The notes beneath the pieces were generated by a model. The model had not been told where the DNA came from. It did not search any database and saw nothing but the letters and a program-made list of their open reading frames with translations. Shown in pieces: positions 6,203 through 7,843 of a DNA stretch of 7,843 nt. This DNA comes from Treponema sp. Its GTDB lineage: Bacteria; Spirochaetota; Spirochaetia; Treponematales; Treponemataceae. The position numbers and the translations under genes were made by a program. The stretch's first letter is position 1. The number at the start of each line of letters is the position of its first letter. The DNA lies in NCBI GenBank assembly GCA_016296205.1, contig JAEDJS010000076.1, positions 1 to 7,843 on the forward strand, given 5' to 3'.

Positions 6203-6230
6203 TTGCCGATAATTTGAAAGGAGATATTCT
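6203..6230 (+). promoter_or_regulatory. Weak candidate promoter for the cyclic-nucleotide regulator
   Basis: TTGCCG (6203-6208) and TATTCT (6225-6230) are 16 bases apart, each matching four of six consensus positions. Transcription would begin near 6237, giving a leader of about 36 bases. GATAAT at 6208-6213 is an alternative -10 but has no good -35. The promoter must lie in 6140-6272 if the gene is transcribed alone; this is the best candidate I see, not a firm call. Confidence 0.25.
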
Positions 6231-6272
6231 TTTTTTTGAAGCTTGCCAAATTAATTAAACAAGGAAACAAAT

Positions 6273-7523
6273 ATGCCAAAGGCTGTTCAATTTTCAAGAG
6301 GTTCAATTATTTATTTTTCTGGTGAAACCGATGACAAGGTCTTTATTCTTCAGCAGGGCGTTGTAATTTTAACAAGTGTTGATATCGAAACTGGTCTTAC
6401 TGTTACAGAACAGGTAAAACCGGGAGAATTTTTTGGTGTAAAAAGTTCTTTGGGTCATTTTCCTAGAGAAGAAACTGCAACAACCATTACCGATAGTATT
6501 GTAGTAAGCATGAATGTCCAGGAATTCGAAAAGGTGTTCAGTTCCAATCAGCAGGTTATTCTAAAAATGCTTAAGGTTTTCTCTGGCCAGCTCCGTCAGA
6601 TTCACAAAAAAACAGAATCTGTACTAAATAAAGATCCAATAGAAATCAACCCGCTTATGGGAATGTTTAATGTTGCAAAAAGTTTTTACGAGGATGAACA
6701 GTTCCGTTCCTGTGCAGATGTTTGTTTAAAAATCCTTACTCGTTTTCCAAATGCATCAAATAAGGAAGAAATTGCCCGTTTTTATGCAGATGCAAAACTC
6801 CAGGATGAACGCAAAAAGAAGATGGCTCATGGGGACGATGTTTCTGCTCAGCCTGATATGGGAAATGGCGGTGCGTTAAGTCAGTTTAGTCTGCCGGCAT
6901 TTAAACGATTTGCAAAAAAATATGAACCGGGTCAGGTAATCATCAGCGAATTTGAACCTGGCGACTGTTTTTATCTTATTCAGGCTGGTCAGGTTCAACT
7001 TGTAAAATGTGTTAACGGTTCAACAAAAAATCTTGATATTCTTAAACCTGGTGAATTCTTTGGTGAAATGGCAATTCTGGATAACTCACCACGTTCTGCA
7101 ACTTGTATGGCGGCAGGAAATGTTGAATGTCTTGAATTCAATAAAGAAAACTTCCAGCTGTTGATTACAGGAAATCCTCAGATTGCTCTTGTTCTCTTAA
7201 AATTGTTCTGTAAGCGAATTTACGATCAGAAGAGAAGATTCCGAGTTCTGGCAATTAAAGATATTCAGGCAAAAATCGCAGATGTATTTGTTATGCAGGA
7301 CGAAATGAATCCTGTTTCAAATCTGGTAGAAAAAAGCCGTAAATTTTATATTACTGCAAGTGATGTTGCTCACTGGGCAGGAATTTCTACTGATGAAGCC
7401 AGAGAGGAATTAATGAAGTTCGCCGAGAAACGAAAAATCGAAATCCACGAAAATTACATTGTTGTAACAAATATTATGGAAATGAAGCGTCTTGTGGACA
7501 ATCATTCTACATCTCGTTTCTAG
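6273..7523 (+). CDS. Tandem cyclic-nucleotide-binding regulator with winged helix (Crp/Fnr-like)
   Basis: A 416-residue soluble protein. Residues about 1-110 form a first cyclic-nucleotide-binding (CNB) fold. Residues about 127-180 are helical, and FNVAKSFYEDEQFRSCADVC resembles a TPR hairpin. Residues about 207-320 form a second CNB fold. The C terminus (about 325-416) is a Crp-type winged helix, with the helix-turn-helix in TASDVAHWAGISTDEAREEL (361-380). The second CNB has a canonical phosphate-binding cassette, with FGEMA at 263-267 and RSAT at 274-277, so it could bind cAMP or a related nucleotide. The first keeps KPGEFFG (49-55) but loses the glutamate (Val56) and the RSA element, so it probably does not bind nucleotide. 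Ordinary Crp proteins have about 210 residues and one CNB. ATG 6273 has AAGGA seven bases upstream. It ends before a palindromic terminator. The domain reading is strong; ligand and targets are unknown. Confidence 0.87.
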   Translation: MPKAVQFSRGSIIYFSGETDDKVFILQQGVVILTSVDIETGLTVTEQVKPGEFFGVKSSLGHFPREETATTITDSIVVSMNVQEFEKVFSSNQQVILKMLKVFSGQLRQIHKKTESVLNKDPIEINPLMGMFNVAKSFYEDEQFRSCADVCLKILTRFPNASNKEEIARFYADAKLQDERKKKMAHGDDVSAQPDMGNGGALSQFSLPAFKRFAKKYEPGQVIISEFEPGDCFYLIQAGQVQLVKCVNGSTKNLDILKPGEFFGEMAILDNSPRSATCMAAGNVECLEFNKENFQLLITGNPQIALVLLKLFCKRIYDQKRRFRVLAIKDIQAKIADVFVMQDEMNPVSNLVEKSRKFYITASDVAHWAGISTDEAREELMKFAEKRKIEIHENYIVVTNIMEMKRLVDNHSTSRF

Positions 7524-7532
7524 TTGAGTTTG

Positions 7533-7587
7533 AAGTGCACCCCAAAAGTTGGACAAATAAAGTTCAATTTTTGGAGGTGCATTTTTT
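7533..7587 (+). terminator. Palindromic element with IS3-like ends acting as terminator
   Basis: Bases 7536-7554 pair with 7562-7581, 19 pairs with two G-U and one bulged A (7575), around the loop AAATAAA. A run of six T (7582-7587) follows, so it reads as an intrinsic terminator for the regulator, whose stop codon is ten bases upstream. The left arm TGCACCCCAAAAGTTGGACA looks like terminal inverted repeats of IS3-family (IS150-type) elements, and the right arm is an imperfect inverted copy. No transposase is in the window. It may be a tiny relic or MITE-like element reused as a terminator. On the - strand no T run follows, so it should stop mainly + strand transcription. Confidence 0.8.
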
Positions 7588-7600
7588 ATGAAAGAAATTT

Positions 7601-7843
7601 TTATTCCCATTTTGCGAATGAAATCGGCCATTCTTGGTCAGTTACAAGTTCAAGTGTATTTTCTTTTAATGATTTTATTTCAAAAAATTTGTCTTTTTGA
7701 TTTAAGTTTTCAGAAGCAAGCTGAATTGACCTTTCGATTAACTCTGGAAACATTTCTGTTATTTGATTATTGTCTGTAATTGTTTCTATTAATACAGGCG
7801 GAATACTTACGACTCCGTGAATTTCTTTTTTAAGTTCGTTCTT
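7601..7843 (-). CDS. 3' end of an unrecognised protein gene, cut by the window edge
   Basis: Reading leftwards from the window edge, a frame stays open for 80 codons and ends in TAA at 7603-7601. The visible C terminus is hydrophilic, with amphipathic helical stretches (ITEMFPELIERSIQLASENL) and a distinctive end, EWPISFAKWE. There is no membrane segment, signal or motif I recognise, and I do not assign a function. The composition looks protein-like on this strand: acidic and lysine-rich codons in an even pattern. The overlapping + strand frame starting at ATG 7588 gives an unlikely Phe/Leu-rich peptide. The gene converges with the regulator, with the palindromic terminator between them. Its start and most of its length lie outside the window. 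Confidence 0.65.
   Translation of the reverse strand, partial: KNELKKEIHGVVSIPPVLIETITDNNQITEMFPELIERSIQLASENLNQKDKFFEIKSLKENTLELVTDQEWPISFAKWE

Noticed and set aside
6196..6206. GG and GC doublets resembling a sigma-54 promoter upstream of the regulator
   Set aside because: The doublets are seven bases apart; a -24/-12 promoter needs ten.
7588..7779. Open frame on the + strand directly after the palindromic terminator, starting at ATG 7588
   Set aside because: Its product is Phe/Leu-rich and lies antisense to the better-composed partial gene at 7601-7843; the ATG follows the T run of a terminator.

Overview
The window looks like ordinary chromosome from an AT-rich spirochaete, most likely Treponema. 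This rests on general style rather than a diagnostic marker: low-GC coding, a tRNA-Leu without encoded CCA, Shine-Dalgarno-led genes on both strands, and a tandem cyclic-nucleotide-binding regulator of a kind I associate with treponemes. The genus is an inference. Most genes belong to well-known families, and I do not see a multi-gene defence, CRISPR or secretion system. The less ordinary content lies in gene starts, short intergenic structures, the regulator at 6273 and the incomplete unknown gene at the right edge.

Left block, + strand, 1-1476. A long hairpin (23-66) abuts the Shine-Dalgarno of a short thioredoxin (80-385). A 77-residue zinc-ribbon protein (401-634) and a metal-dependent amidohydrolase (682-1476) follow with short gaps and no terminator between them, so the three are probably one transcript. 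The amidohydrolase meets RecQ tail to tail with one base between the stop codons.

Middle, - strand, 1478-6139, with a tRNA on the + strand. RecQ helicase (1478-3445) is divergent from a tRNA-Leu(CAA) gene (3507-3589), which has its own promoter and a strong terminator. To the right, a PHP-domain phosphoesterase (5300-6139) is followed 81 bases later on the same strand by the ComM/YifB AAA+ protein (3626-5218); they are probably co-transcribed. The PHP gene has no Shine-Dalgarno and carries an extended -10 placed so that transcription should begin at the start codon, so it may be leaderless.

Right block, 6140-7843. A 416-residue regulator (6273-7523, + strand) has a degenerate cyclic-nucleotide-binding domain, a helical TPR-like linker, a canonical cyclic-nucleotide-binding domain and a winged helix. 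It ends at a palindromic terminator (7533-7587) whose arms resemble IS3-family ends. Beyond that, the last 243 bases hold the 3' end of an unrecognised - strand gene that enters from outside the window.

The genes do not form one obvious pathway. RecQ (recombination helicase) and ComM (branch-migration helicase in natural transformation) both act on recombining DNA and flank the tRNA, but they are not in one operon. Thioredoxin and its zinc-ribbon neighbour suggest thiol or redox function. No coding-free stretch exceeds 300 bases; the longest is the divergent region at 6140-6272.
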